A stretch of 49,437 nt of DNA from Streptomyces sp. Its GTDB lineage: Bacteria; Actinomycetota; Actinomycetes; Streptomycetales; Streptomycetaceae. Shown here in pieces: positions 17,575 through 25,790 of this stretch (positions are counted from its first letter, which is position 1; the number at the start of each line of letters is the position of its first letter). Position numbers and translations under genes: made by a program. The notes beneath the pieces are model-generated. The model had not been told where the DNA came from. It saw nothing but the letters and a program-made list of their open reading frames with translations, and ran no database searches. The stretch spans positions 1 through 49,437 of the forward strand of contig NZ_JAPSKN010000026.1 in NCBI RefSeq assembly GCF_031181705.1. The letters are read 5' to 3'.

Positions 17575-17910
17575 ATGTCCGTGCTCCGCTCCGCCGCCCT
17601 CTTCGTCCTCGCCGCGCTGCTGGAGATCGGCGGCGCCTGGCTGGTCTGGCAGGGCGTACGCGCACACAAGGGCTGGCTCTGGGCAGCCGGCGGCGTCCTC
17701 GCACTCGGCGCCTACGGGTTCGTCGCGACGTTCCAGCCCGACGCCCACTTCGGCCGCGTCCTCGCCGCCTACGGCGGGATCTTCGTCGCCGGCTCGATCC
17801 TGTGGGGCGTCGTCGCGGACGGCTACCGCCCGGACCGCTGGGACATCGCGGGCGCGCTGATCTGCCTCGCGGGCATGGCGGTCATCATGTACGCCCCGCG
17901 AGGGAACTGA
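17575..17910 (+). CDS. YnfA/UPF0060 family membrane protein
   Basis: A 111-residue protein with four hydrophobic segments ([73 protein letters not shown]). Conserved family features are the EIGGAWL motif in helix 1 and the DRWDIAGA segment before helix 4. The family resembles small multidrug-resistance transporters, but its function is not settled. It lies 39 bases after the AraC gene in the same direction. Confidence 0.9.
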   Translation: MSVLRSAALFVLAALLEIGGAWLVWQGVRAHKGWLWAAGGVLALGAYGFVATFQPDAHFGRVLAAYGGIFVAGSILWGVVADGYRPDRWDIAGALICLAGMAVIMYAPRGN

Positions 17911-17931
17911 CCGCGGCCCCGGCCCGGTGCC

Positions 17932-18366
17932 TCAGAACGGCTCGTCCGGCAGCAGACCCAGCTGCCCCAGGAAGTCCATCTCGTCGAAGTACAGCCGGTA
18001 GTCGACGATCCGCCCGTCCTTCACGGTGGCGATGTCCACCCCGCGGATCCGCACCTCCTTCTGCGTCGGAGGCAGCGTCTCACCGTTGGGCAGCTCCAGC
18101 GGCCCCGTGTTCCGCCCGCTGTAGACGCCCTCGTCGATGGCCGTGTCCCCGGCCTCGTAGGAGTGCAGCGTCCGGTACGTCGCGCCGGGAACCGCCTCCG
18201 TCATCGTCCGCCAGTACGCGACGATGGCGTCGCGCCCGCGCAGCTCGCCCTCGTCGGGGGTGAAGGCGACCGCGTCCTCGGCGTACAGATCGGCCACGAC
18301 CTCCAGATCCGGGTGTGTGGTGACCGCGTCCGTGAGCCGGTCCATGACCTCACGTGCCTCGCCCAT
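17932..18366 (-). CDS. NTF2-like (SnoaL-type) protein
   Basis: A 144-residue single-domain protein of the NTF2-like superfamily: an N-terminal helix with DLEVVADLYAEDAVAFTPDEG, then GRDAIVAYWRTM, and strands ending VKDGRIVDYRLYFDEMDFLGQLG. Members bind or transform small hydrophobic ligands, but no catalytic residue can be assigned here. The ATG at 18366 has an excellent ribosome binding site, GGAGGTGGATC. Divergent from the dehydrogenase gene with about 120 bases between. Confidence 0.85.
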   Translation of the reverse strand: MGEAREVMDRLTDAVTTHPDLEVVADLYAEDAVAFTPDEGELRGRDAIVAYWRTMTEAVPGATYRTLHSYEAGDTAIDEGVYSGRNTGPLELPNGETLPPTQKEVRIRGVDIATVKDGRIVDYRLYFDEMDFLGQLGLLPDEPF

Positions 18367-18484
18367 GATCCACCTCCAGGGAAACAGGGGATCACCCGCC
18401 CTCATTCTCCCACCGCGGGCCCCTTCTATCCTGGCCGCACACCCGGCGCAGAAGCCGGCCGGCCCGCCCACCCGAGGAGCTCCC

Positions 18485-19261
18485 ATGGCCACCGCCGCCC
18501 CGTCCGCAGCCTCCCGCATCGCCGTCGTCACCGGTGCGAGCAGCGGCATCGGCGCCGCCACGGCACGCCGACTCGCCGCCGCGGGTTACCGCGTGGTCCT
18601 CACCGCGCGCCGCAAGGACCGCATCGAGGCACTGGCCGAGGAGATCAACCAGGCGGGCCACCAGGCCACGGCCTACCCGCTGGACGTCACCGACCGCGCG
18701 GCCGTCGACGAGTTCGCCACGGCCTTCAGGACGATCGGCGTCCTGGTGAACAACGCGGGCGGCGCACTCGGCGCCGACCCGGTCGCGACCGGCGACCCGG
18801 CCGACTGGCGGGCGATGTACGAGACGAACGTCATCGGCACGCTCAACCTCACCCAGGCGCTGCTGCCCAAGCTGATCGCGAGCGGCGACGGCACGGTCGT
18901 GGTCGTCTCCTCCACCGCGGGCCACGCCACCTACGAGGGCGGCGCCGGCTACGTCGCCGCCAAGCACGGCGCCCACGTCCTGGCCGAGACCCTGCGCCTG
19001 GAGATCGTCGGCCAGCCGGTCCGCGTCATCGAAGTCGCCCCCGGCATGGTCAGGACGGAGGAGTTCGCCCTGACCCGCTTCGGCGGCGACGAGGAGAAGG
19101 CGGCGAGGGTCTACGCGGGCGTGGCCGAGCCCCTCACCGCCGACGACGTCGCCGACACGATCACCTGGGCGGTCACCCGCCCCGCCCACGTCAACATCGA
19201 CCTCCTGGTGGTCCGCCCCCGCGCCCAGGCATCGAACACGAAGGTGCACCGGGAGGCGTAG
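18485..19261 (+). CDS. Short-chain dehydrogenase/reductase
   Basis: A 258-residue classical SDR. The cofactor loop is TGASSGIGAATARRL; the ARRKDR stretch after the second strand suggests NADP(H); NNAGGALG is the structural motif, and the catalytic Ser and the YVAAK dyad are in SSTAGHATYEGGAGYVAAK. VIEVAPGMVRTEEF follows. Its closest general type is YdfG-like 3-hydroxy acid dehydrogenases, but the substrate is not determined. The ATG is preceded by GAGGAGCTCCC. Confidence 0.9.
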   Translation: MATAAPSAASRIAVVTGASSGIGAATARRLAAAGYRVVLTARRKDRIEALAEEINQAGHQATAYPLDVTDRAAVDEFATAFRTIGVLVNNAGGALGADPVATGDPADWRAMYETNVIGTLNLTQALLPKLIASGDGTVVVVSSTAGHATYEGGAGYVAAKHGAHVLAETLRLEIVGQPVRVIEVAPGMVRTEEFALTRFGGDEEKAARVYAGVAEPLTADDVADTITWAVTRPAHVNIDLLVVRPRAQASNTKVHREA

Positions 19262-19275
19262 GGCCGGCCGTCCGG

Positions 19276-20469
19276 TCAGCCCTTGACGCAGACGACCTGC
19301 TTGATCTGCGCCACGACCTCCACGAGATCGCGCTGCTGGTCGATGACCTGCTCGATCGGCTTGTAGGCGCCCGGGATCTCGTCCACGACGCCGGAGTCCT
19401 TGCGGCACTCCACGCCCCGCGTCTGCTCCTCCAGGTCCTTCGTGGAGAACCGGCGCTTGGCCGCGGTGCGGCTCATGCGCCGGCCCGCGCCGTGCGACGC
19501 CGAGTTGAAGGACTTGTCGTTGCCGAGGCCCTTCACGATGTACGAACCCGTGCCCATGGAGCCCGGGATGATCCCGTACTCGCCGGAGCCCGCCCGGATC
19601 GCGCCCTTGCGGGTCACGAGCAGGTCCATGCCCTCGTACCGCTCCTGGGCCACGTAGTTGTGGTGGCAGGAGATCTCCGGCTCGAAGGTCGGCCTGGCCT
19701 TCTTGAACTCCTTGCGGACGACGTCCTTCAGGAGCGCCATCATGATCGAGCGGTTGTACTTCGCGTACTCCTGCGCCCAGAACAGGTCGTTGCGGTAGGC
19801 CGCCATCTGCGGGGTGTCCGCGACGAAGACGGCCAGGTCCCGGTCGACCAGACCCTGGTTGTGCGGGAGCTTCTGGGCCACGCCGATGTGGTGCTCGGCC
19901 AGTTCCTTGCCGATGTTGCGGGAACCGGAGTGGAGCATCAGCCAGACAGAACCGGTCGTATCCGTACAAACCTCGACGAAGTGATTCCCACCGCCGAGCG
20001 TTCCCATCTGCTTTGTGGCGCGTTCGGAACGGAACTTGACTGCCTCCGCCACCCCTTCGAACCGCCCCCAGAACTCGTCCCACCCCGCCGTGCCGAACCC
20101 GTGCAGCCGCCCGGGGTCGACCGGGTCGTCGTGCATGCCGCGGCCCACCGGGATCACCTGCTCGATCCGCGACCGCAGCCGGGACAGGTCTCCGGGCAGG
20201 TCGTTGGCCGTCAGGGACGTCTTCACCGCCGACATGCCGCAGCCGATGTCGACGCCGACCGCCGCCGGGCACACCGCGTCCTGCATGGCGATGACCGAGC
20301 CGACCGTCGCGCCCTTGCCGTAGTGCACGTCGGGCATGACGGCCAGGCCCTTGATCCACGGCAGCGTGGCCACGTTCCGCAGCTGCTGGAGCGCCGAGTT
20401 CTCGACGGTGGCCGGATCGGCCCACATCCGGATCGGTACCTTCGCACCAGGTATCTCTACATACGACAT
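19276..20469 (-). CDS. rtcB: RNA 3'-phosphate ligase RtcB
   Basis: A GTP- and manganese-dependent ligase joining RNA 3'-phosphate (or 2',3'-cyclic phosphate) to 5'-OH ends; acts in RNA repair or tRNA healing. Length 397 matches bacterial RtcB. Metal-site and catalytic motifs: VGVDIGCGM, LGGGNHFVEV, HSGSRNIG, SCHHN, and the guanylylated His H326 in SASHGAGR. No RtcA or RtcR gene is adjacent, unlike the enterobacterial operon. The ATG at 20469 follows GAGGACGCT. Confidence 0.96.
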   Translation of the reverse strand: MSYVEIPGAKVPIRMWADPATVENSALQQLRNVATLPWIKGLAVMPDVHYGKGATVGSVIAMQDAVCPAAVGVDIGCGMSAVKTSLTANDLPGDLSRLRSRIEQVIPVGRGMHDDPVDPGRLHGFGTAGWDEFWGRFEGVAEAVKFRSERATKQMGTLGGGNHFVEVCTDTTGSVWLMLHSGSRNIGKELAEHHIGVAQKLPHNQGLVDRDLAVFVADTPQMAAYRNDLFWAQEYAKYNRSIMMALLKDVVRKEFKKARPTFEPEISCHHNYVAQERYEGMDLLVTRKGAIRAGSGEYGIIPGSMGTGSYIVKGLGNDKSFNSASHGAGRRMSRTAAKRRFSTKDLEEQTRGVECRKDSGVVDEIPGAYKPIEQVIDQQRDLVEVVAQIKQVVCVKG

Positions 20470-20588
20470 AGCGTCCTCAATCCCCCGTAAACGAACAGAA
20501 GTCCTCAAGAGCGAATACCGGCGCCAAGGTCGACGAAAGGGATTCCGGACCGGCGTCCACGGCAGTGCGTGCGATACACATTGTGTTC

Positions 20589-20616
20589 ATCGGCCGCCCC
20601 ACGGCGGCAAGCCGAT
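20589..20616 (+). promoter_or_regulatory. Stem-loop in the leader before a lipoprotein gene
   Basis: ATCGGC-CGCC-CCAC-GGCG-GC-AA-GCCGAT can fold into an interrupted hairpin ending 24 bases before the GTG at 20641. Just upstream, ACACA-T-TGTGT (20576-20586) is a small perfect inverted repeat in an AT-richer patch, a possible promoter or operator region between rtcB and the lipoprotein. No regulator can be named. Confidence 0.3.
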
Positions 20617-20640
20617 TTCCGCGTCGTAAGGAGCCACCAC

Positions 20641-21459
20641 GTGCAACGGAAGGCGTACGCGTCCGGTATCGCCGCGCTCCTCGCGGCGTTGCTGGCCGGC
20701 TGCACCGGCGGTTCGGGCGACGGTGACGTCACGGACGGCTCCAACCCGGGCGACACCGGCACGGCCTCCCCCGCCGCCGAGCCCGGCCGCTACCGCACCC
20801 TGCCCGAGCCCTGCACCGCGGTCGGCGAGGGCACACTCGACGAACTCCTGCCCGGCATCCGGCAGATCGCCGACGCCGAGCAGCGCGAGAAGGCCTACGA
20901 GGGCGAGCCGACGACGACGTTCGACACCGACCGCAAGGTCGGCTGCCGCTGGAAGGTCGACTCCCGGGACGCCACGGACCACCTGCTCGTCGACTTCGAG
21001 CGGGTCGTCTCCTACGACAACGCCGTCAGCGACGACAGCCAGGCCGAGCAGCTGTTCGCGGAGCAGGAGGCGGCGGCCCACCTGCCCGAGCCGACGACCA
21101 CGGAGTCGGCGGTCACGGGCAGCACCCCGGCGGGCGGTGCCTCCGAGGCCCCGAGCGGCTCCCCCTCCCCGTCCGGCTCCTCGTCGCCCCCGGCGTCCGC
21201 CTCCGCGACCCCGACGGAGCTCCGGCCGCGCGTCCTGGAGGACCTCGGCGACGAGGCGTTCCTCGACGACGAGCTGTCCAGCTCCGGTTCGACCGCCAAG
21301 CAGCGGACGGTGACTGTGGCGTTCCGCACGTCCAACGTCATCGTGACCATCGAGTACGCGGAGCAGCCGGCCACCGTGGGCGCGGTCCCGGACAGCAAGG
21401 AAATGCAGGACAGGGCCCAGAAACTGGCCTCCCGGCTGGCGGATTCGCTGAGCGCCTGA
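20641..21459 (+). CDS. DUF3558-type lipoprotein
   Basis: A 272-residue lipoprotein with signal peptide ending LLAGC (C21). After a Gly/Asp/Thr-rich linker comes a domain beginning YRTLPEPCTAVGEGTLDELLPG with a paired Cys in KVGCRWKVDS, a pattern of actinobacterial DUF3558 proteins. A Ser/Pro/Ala-rich stretch (about 165-200) interrupts the domain before the final strands ending KLASRLADSLSA. The GTG at 20641 is supported by TAAGGAGCCACCAC; upstream in-frame residues are not plausible. The function is unknown. A protein of the same plan follows. Confidence 0.8.
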   Translation: MQRKAYASGIAALLAALLAGCTGGSGDGDVTDGSNPGDTGTASPAAEPGRYRTLPEPCTAVGEGTLDELLPGIRQIADAEQREKAYEGEPTTTFDTDRKVGCRWKVDSRDATDHLLVDFERVVSYDNAVSDDSQAEQLFAEQEAAAHLPEPTTTESAVTGSTPAGGASEAPSGSPSPSGSSSPPASASATPTELRPRVLEDLGDEAFLDDELSSSGSTAKQRTVTVAFRTSNVIVTIEYAEQPATVGAVPDSKEMQDRAQKLASRLADSLSA

Positions 21460-21578
21460 GGCCCTTTCACAGCCCGTTCACGGGTGCCCGCGAAGCGTCC
21501 GAAGGAAGAACACACCGTCGGCTCACCGCGTACCGTGACCACTCGGACCCGTTCCGACCGCAGGGAACCACGAGCGTC

Positions 21579-22454
21579 ATGAGTGAAGGAACCATGCAGC
21601 GACGAGAAGAGCGACAGCAGCGAGCGAAGCGCCTGAACCGCGTCCTTGTCTGCGCGGCCGCCGTCCCCGTGATGCTGGTCGCCGCCGGCTGCTCCTCGGA
21701 CTCCGGCTCCGGCGACAGCACGGACAAGGCCGAGAAGGCCGCGGCGTCGGCGTCCGCGAGCCCGTCGCCGACCGTGGAGGCGGCGGCGTACGGCAAGCTC
21801 CCGGAGCCGTGCAAGGCGTTGTCGAAGAAGACGCTGGAGGACCTCGTCCCGAAGGACAAGTCCGGCAAGGAGGGCAAGTCGGACGACATCTCCACGCGGG
21901 CCGGCTGCTCGTGGAACAGCCTGGACAACAACGGCGTCAAGGGCTCGCAGTTCCGCTGGCTGAACGTGTCGATGCTGCGCTTCGAGTCGGACGTCACCCG
22001 CGGCCCGGCCGACAAGCAGGCCCAGGAGTACTACGAGAAGCAGGTCCAGGACGCGCAGGCGGCCGAGGGCGCCAAGGGCGTCGAGTCGGAGCCGGTGCCC
22101 GGGACGGGCGACCAGGCGACGGCCGTCCACTACGACCTGAAGAAGAAGGAAGGCACCTTCAAGCAGCAGACGGTCGTGGCGCGCGTGGAGAACGTGGTCG
22201 TCACCCTCGACTACAACGGCGCGGGTCTGGCCGGCGACAAGACGCCGAGCGCCGACGAGCTGCTGAAGGACGCGAAGAAGGCCGCCAAGGAGGCCGTCGC
22301 GGCGGTGTCCGAGGCCAACGGCGCGGGCGGCGGCAAGGCGAGCGGCTCCCCGTCGAAGTCCCCTTCCCAGTCCCCCTCGAAGCCGGCGTCCAAGGGCGCT
22401 TCGGACGAGCCCTCGAAGGGCGCGTCGAAGTCGCCGTCCAGGAAGAGCGCGTAG
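21579..22454 (+). CDS. DUF3558-type lipoprotein, second copy
   Basis: A 291-residue lipoprotein with a charged N-terminus, hydrophobic core and lipobox VAAGC (C38). The exported part repeats the plan of the preceding protein: AYGKLPEPCKALSKKTLEDLVPK, then RAGCSWNSL, and late strands VVARVENVVVTLDYN; it ends in a Ser/Lys/Pro-rich tail (last 45 residues). The two genes probably arose by duplication and diverged. An internal ATG 15 bases in, preceded by GAAGGA, is an alternative start. The function is unknown. Confidence 0.8.
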   Translation: MSEGTMQRREERQQRAKRLNRVLVCAAAVPVMLVAAGCSSDSGSGDSTDKAEKAAASASASPSPTVEAAAYGKLPEPCKALSKKTLEDLVPKDKSGKEGKSDDISTRAGCSWNSLDNNGVKGSQFRWLNVSMLRFESDVTRGPADKQAQEYYEKQVQDAQAAEGAKGVESEPVPGTGDQATAVHYDLKKKEGTFKQQTVVARVENVVVTLDYNGAGLAGDKTPSADELLKDAKKAAKEAVAAVSEANGAGGGKASGSPSKSPSQSPSKPASKGASDEPSKGASKSPSRKSA

Positions 22455-22513
22455 CGGAGCCGGACAGGCCCGGCGGGATCCGGCCACCCGTTCCCCGTAC
22501 ACATGTGCCACCC

Positions 22514-22527
22514 TGTTGCGCGCAACA
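22514..22527. promoter_or_regulatory. Perfect 14-bp palindrome before the DUF2637 gene
   Basis: TGTTGCGCGCAACA is an exact palindrome 24 bases upstream of the GTG. Its position at a likely transcription start or just downstream of the promoter fits a repressor site. I cannot assign it to a known regulator. Confidence 0.45.
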
Positions 22528-22551
22528 ACACGCAAGGGGAGGGGAGTACGG

Positions 22552-23835
22552 GTGGCCGCGCCACTGCAGCTGACTCGGATGCACCGCGTTCTCATCGGCG
22601 TGGTCGTGGCCGGTGCCGTGATCATCGCCGGCATCGGCTTCGCCGGTTCGTACGCGGCGGTCCGCGAGTTGGCCCTCAAGAAGGGCTTCGGGGACTTCTC
22701 CTACGTCTTCCCGATCGGCATCGACGCGGGCATCTGCGTCCTGCTGGCCCTGGACCTGCTCCTGACGTGGATCAGGATCCCGTTCCCCCTGCTGCGCCAG
22801 ACGGCCTGGCTGCTGACGGCGGCGACGATCGCCTTCAACGGCGCCGCGGCCTGGCCGGATCCGCTCGGCGTGGGCATGCACGGGGTGATCCCGATCCTCT
22901 TCGTCGTCTCGGTCGAGGCGGCCCGGCACGCGATCGGCCGCATCGCCGACATCACGGCCGACAAGCACATGGAGGGCGTCCGCCTCACCCGCTGGCTGCT
23001 CTCCCCCATCCCGACGTTCCTGCTGTGGCGCCGGATGAAGCTCTGGGAGCTCCGCTCCTACGAGCAGGTGATCAAGCTGGAGCAGGAACGCCTGGTGTAC
23101 CAGGCGCGGCTGCGCTCCCGCTTCGGGCGTGCCTGGCGCAGGAAGGCGCCGGTGGAGTCGCTGATGCCGCTGCGGCTGGCCCGCTACGGCGTGCCGCTGG
23201 CGGAGACGGCCCCTGCGGGCCTGGCGGCGGCGGGCATAGAGCCGGCGCTGATCCCTCCGCCCCCGCCGCAGGCGGAGGTGGGACCGGACCGGCGTGGGGC
23301 GGGGTCGGCGCCCGACCCGCGCAGGGCGGCGCCGGCCGGCGAGCAGCGTCTGGAGCTCGACAGCGGTCCCGAGGCCGAGTACCCGGACCAGGAGCCCGAG
23401 CCGGAGCAGAGCCCGTGGTTCAACACCCCGCGCGAGGTCGAGTACCAGGGCGGCTACGACCCGGACTACGACCCGGCCGAGCACTACGCGCAGTGGATCG
23501 CGGAGCAGCAGGAGGCCGAGCGGTACCAGCCCGAGTACGACCGTGAGCCGCCCTCCGCGGAGGACACCGGCAGCTTCCCGATACCGGTGGGCCCGAACCG
23601 TACGCGCGAGCTGGGCGAGGGCGGCGGCACGCCCCCGGCCCCGGAGCCGGACGAGGAGGCGTACTACCAGGTGTTCCGCCAGTCGATCGACGGCAGCTAC
23701 CCCACCCCCCGGGGGCTGGGGGACAACATCCAGGCCACCTACGGCACGACGCTGAGCCCCGGTGAGCTGAAGTCCCTCGTGGAGCGCTTCCAGAAGCGTC
23801 ACTCGGCGGAGCTGGAGGAGGACCACATCGCCTGA
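22552..23835 (+). CDS. DUF2637 membrane protein with long cytoplasmic tail
   Basis: A 427-residue protein. The first 125 residues hold four hydrophobic helices (starting HRVLIGVVVAGAVIIAG, then FPIGIDAGICVLLALDLLL, AWLLTAATIAFNGAAAW and GVIPILFVVSVEAA), the DUF2637 layout, related to the SpdB spread proteins of actinomycete plasmids. A basic amphipathic region (RRMKLWELRSYEQVIKLEQE) follows, then about 200 acidic, Pro- and Tyr-rich residues and a conserved-looking C-terminal 50 residues that may form a small helical domain. The GTG at 22552 is chosen for its GGGGAGGGG ribosome binding site. Its role is unknown. Confidence 0.82.
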   Translation: MAAPLQLTRMHRVLIGVVVAGAVIIAGIGFAGSYAAVRELALKKGFGDFSYVFPIGIDAGICVLLALDLLLTWIRIPFPLLRQTAWLLTAATIAFNGAAAWPDPLGVGMHGVIPILFVVSVEAARHAIGRIADITADKHMEGVRLTRWLLSPIPTFLLWRRMKLWELRSYEQVIKLEQERLVYQARLRSRFGRAWRRKAPVESLMPLRLARYGVPLAETAPAGLAAAGIEPALIPPPPPQAEVGPDRRGAGSAPDPRRAAPAGEQRLELDSGPEAEYPDQEPEPEQSPWFNTPREVEYQGGYDPDYDPAEHYAQWIAEQQEAERYQPEYDREPPSAEDTGSFPIPVGPNRTRELGEGGGTPPAPEPDEEAYYQVFRQSIDGSYPTPRGLGDNIQATYGTTLSPGELKSLVERFQKRHSAELEEDHIA

Positions 23836-23853
23836 CGGCGGGGCGAGACGCGA

Positions 23854-23882
23854 AGGAGGGGCCCTCGTCGAGGGCCCCTCCT
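23854..23882. terminator. Bidirectional terminator between DUF2637 gene and lysS
   Basis: A perfect 13-base-pair stem, AGGAGGGGCCCTC / GAGGGCCCCTCCT, with a three-base loop, placed between two convergent genes. It has no long T-run, as is common in Streptomyces. Confidence 0.85.
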
Positions 23883-23895
23883 CACTGTCCGCCCG

Positions 23896-25641
23896 TCACG
23901 CGCCGAGCAAGGTCCGCACCCGCTCCTGCCCCACCGCCAGCAGCAGCGTGGGCAGCCGCGGCCCGGTGTCCCGCCCGACCAGCAGGTGGTACAGCAGCGC
24001 GAAGAAGGACCGCTGGGCGGTCTTGATCTCCGGCGGCAGTTCCTTCGGGGTGGCGTCGGCGGAGAACCCGGCCTGCACCTTGGGCACGCCGTAGACGAGG
24101 TGGGTCAGCCCGTCGAGCGACCAGTGGTCGGCGAGTCCGTCGAGCAGCAGCCGCAGCGACTCGCGGCTCGGCTCGTCGAGCGACTTCAGCAGCTCGGCGT
24201 CGGGCTCGTCGCGCACGATGGTGCGCTGGTCGGCCGGGACGTGCGCGTTGATCCACGCCTCGGCCTTGTCGTAGCGGGGGCGGGCCTCGTCCAGCGAGGT
24301 CAGCGGCTGCTCCGGGTCGAGCTCGCTGAGGATGCGCAGCGCCTGGTCCTCGTGCCCGGCGGTGATGTCCGCGACGGACGCGAGCGTGCGGTACGGCAGC
24401 GGCCGGGGCGTGCGCGGCAGTTCGCCGGCGGCGGTGCGCACCGCTCGGGAGTGCGCGGCCATGTCGGCCGGCAGGGCGCTGCCGTCGGCGACCTTGGCGT
24501 CGAGCCGGTCCCACTCGTCGTAGAGCCGCTGGATCTCCTGGTCGAAGGCGACCTTGAAGGACTGGTTGGGCCGGCGGCGGGCGTAGAGCCAGCGCAGCAG
24601 CTGCGGCTCCATGATCTTCAGGGCGTCGGCCGGGGTGGGCACGCCGCCCTTGGAGGAGGACATCTTCGCCATGCCGGAGATGCCGACGAAGGCGTACATC
24701 GGGCCGATCGGCTGCTTGCCGCCGAAGATCCCGACGATCTGCCCGCCGACCTGGAACGACGAGCCGGGCGAGGAGTGGTCGACGCCGGAGGGCTCGAAGA
24801 CGACGCCCTCGTACGCCCACCGCATCGGCCAGTCGACCTTCCAGACCAGCTTGCCGCGGTTGAACTCGCTGAGCCGGACCGTCTCCGAGAAGCCGCACGC
24901 GGTGCAGGCGTAGGTCAGCTCGGTGGAGTCGTCGTCGTAGGACGTGACGGTGGTGAGGTCCTTCTCGCAGTTGCCGCAGTACGGCTTGTACGGGAAGTAG
25001 CCGGCGGAGCCGGAGCTGCCGTCGTCCTCGGCGGCGGCGCCGGAGCCCTCGGCGGCCTCCAGCTCGGCCTCGTCGACCGGCTTCTGCCCCTGCTGCTTCT
25101 TGGCGGGGGCCTTCTTGGTGCGGTACTGGTCGAGGATGGCGTCGATGTCGCCGCGGTGCCGCATGGCGTGCAGGATCTGCTCGCGGTACGCGCCGGAGGT
25201 GTACTGCTCGGTCTGGCTGATCCCGTCGAACTCCACGCCGAGCTCGGCCAGCGACTCGATCATCGCGGCCTTGAAGTGCTCGGCCCAGTTCGGGTGCGCG
25301 GACCCCTTGGGCGCGGGCACGGACGTCAGCGGCTTGCCGATGTGCTCGGCCCAGGAGTCGTCGACGCCCGGGACGCCGGCCGGGACCTTGCGGTAGCGGT
25401 CGTAGTCGTCCCAGGAGATCAGGTGGCGCACCTGGTGGCCCCGGCGGCGGATCTCGTCGGCGACGAGGTGCGGGGTCATGACCTCGCGGAGGTTGCCGAG
25501 GTGGATGGGGCCGGACGGGGAGAGACCGGACGCGACGACGACGGGTTTGCCCGGGGCCCGGCGCTCCGACTCCTCGATGACCTCATCCGCGAAACGGGAG
25601 ACCCAGTCGGTGGTCTCGGTGCTCTGAGCCACGATCGGCAC
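23896..25641 (-). CDS. lysS: Lysyl-tRNA synthetase, class I
   Basis: Charges tRNA-Lys. The 581-residue protein is the class I (archaeal-type) enzyme, not the common bacterial class II: it has the HIGH-like H47-L-G-N50 in GPIHLGN and KMSSSKG at 326-332. Between them an Asp/Glu/Gln-rich low-complexity insert (about 180-215) precedes a zinc-binding CGNCEKD ... CTACG pair. The alpha-helical C-terminal domain ends RVRTLLGA. The GTG at 25641 gives MPIVAQS; a GTG nine bases later has better spacing from AAGGAC. Divergent from argS. Confidence 0.94.
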   Translation of the reverse strand: MPIVAQSTETTDWVSRFADEVIEESERRAPGKPVVVASGLSPSGPIHLGNLREVMTPHLVADEIRRRGHQVRHLISWDDYDRYRKVPAGVPGVDDSWAEHIGKPLTSVPAPKGSAHPNWAEHFKAAMIESLAELGVEFDGISQTEQYTSGAYREQILHAMRHRGDIDAILDQYRTKKAPAKKQQGQKPVDEAELEAAEGSGAAAEDDGSSGSAGYFPYKPYCGNCEKDLTTVTSYDDDSTELTYACTACGFSETVRLSEFNRGKLVWKVDWPMRWAYEGVVFEPSGVDHSSPGSSFQVGGQIVGIFGGKQPIGPMYAFVGISGMAKMSSSKGGVPTPADALKIMEPQLLRWLYARRRPNQSFKVAFDQEIQRLYDEWDRLDAKVADGSALPADMAAHSRAVRTAAGELPRTPRPLPYRTLASVADITAGHEDQALRILSELDPEQPLTSLDEARPRYDKAEAWINAHVPADQRTIVRDEPDAELLKSLDEPSRESLRLLLDGLADHWSLDGLTHLVYGVPKVQAGFSADATPKELPPEIKTAQRSFFALLYHLLVGRDTGPRLPTLLLAVGQERVRTLLGA

Positions 25642-25790
25642 GTCCTTCTTTCTGCATCGGGCAGCCGGTACGGTCGCACGGCTGACCGCATCATTGTCCC
25701 AGACCGCCTCGCGCCCGGAAAAACGGCTTTACCCCCATGGGATACTGGCCGTGTCTATCGATTCCCTCGAGGAGAACGGCACCCTTACCT
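25642..25790. promoter_or_regulatory. Divergent promoter region of lysS and argS
   Basis: 149 bases between the two synthetase genes. On the argS side GATACT (25741-25746) is a plausible -10 box. GGAG at about 25770 lies too far from the argS ATG (about 16 bases) to be an ideal ribosome binding site. No T-box-like structure was recognised. Confidence 0.4.
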
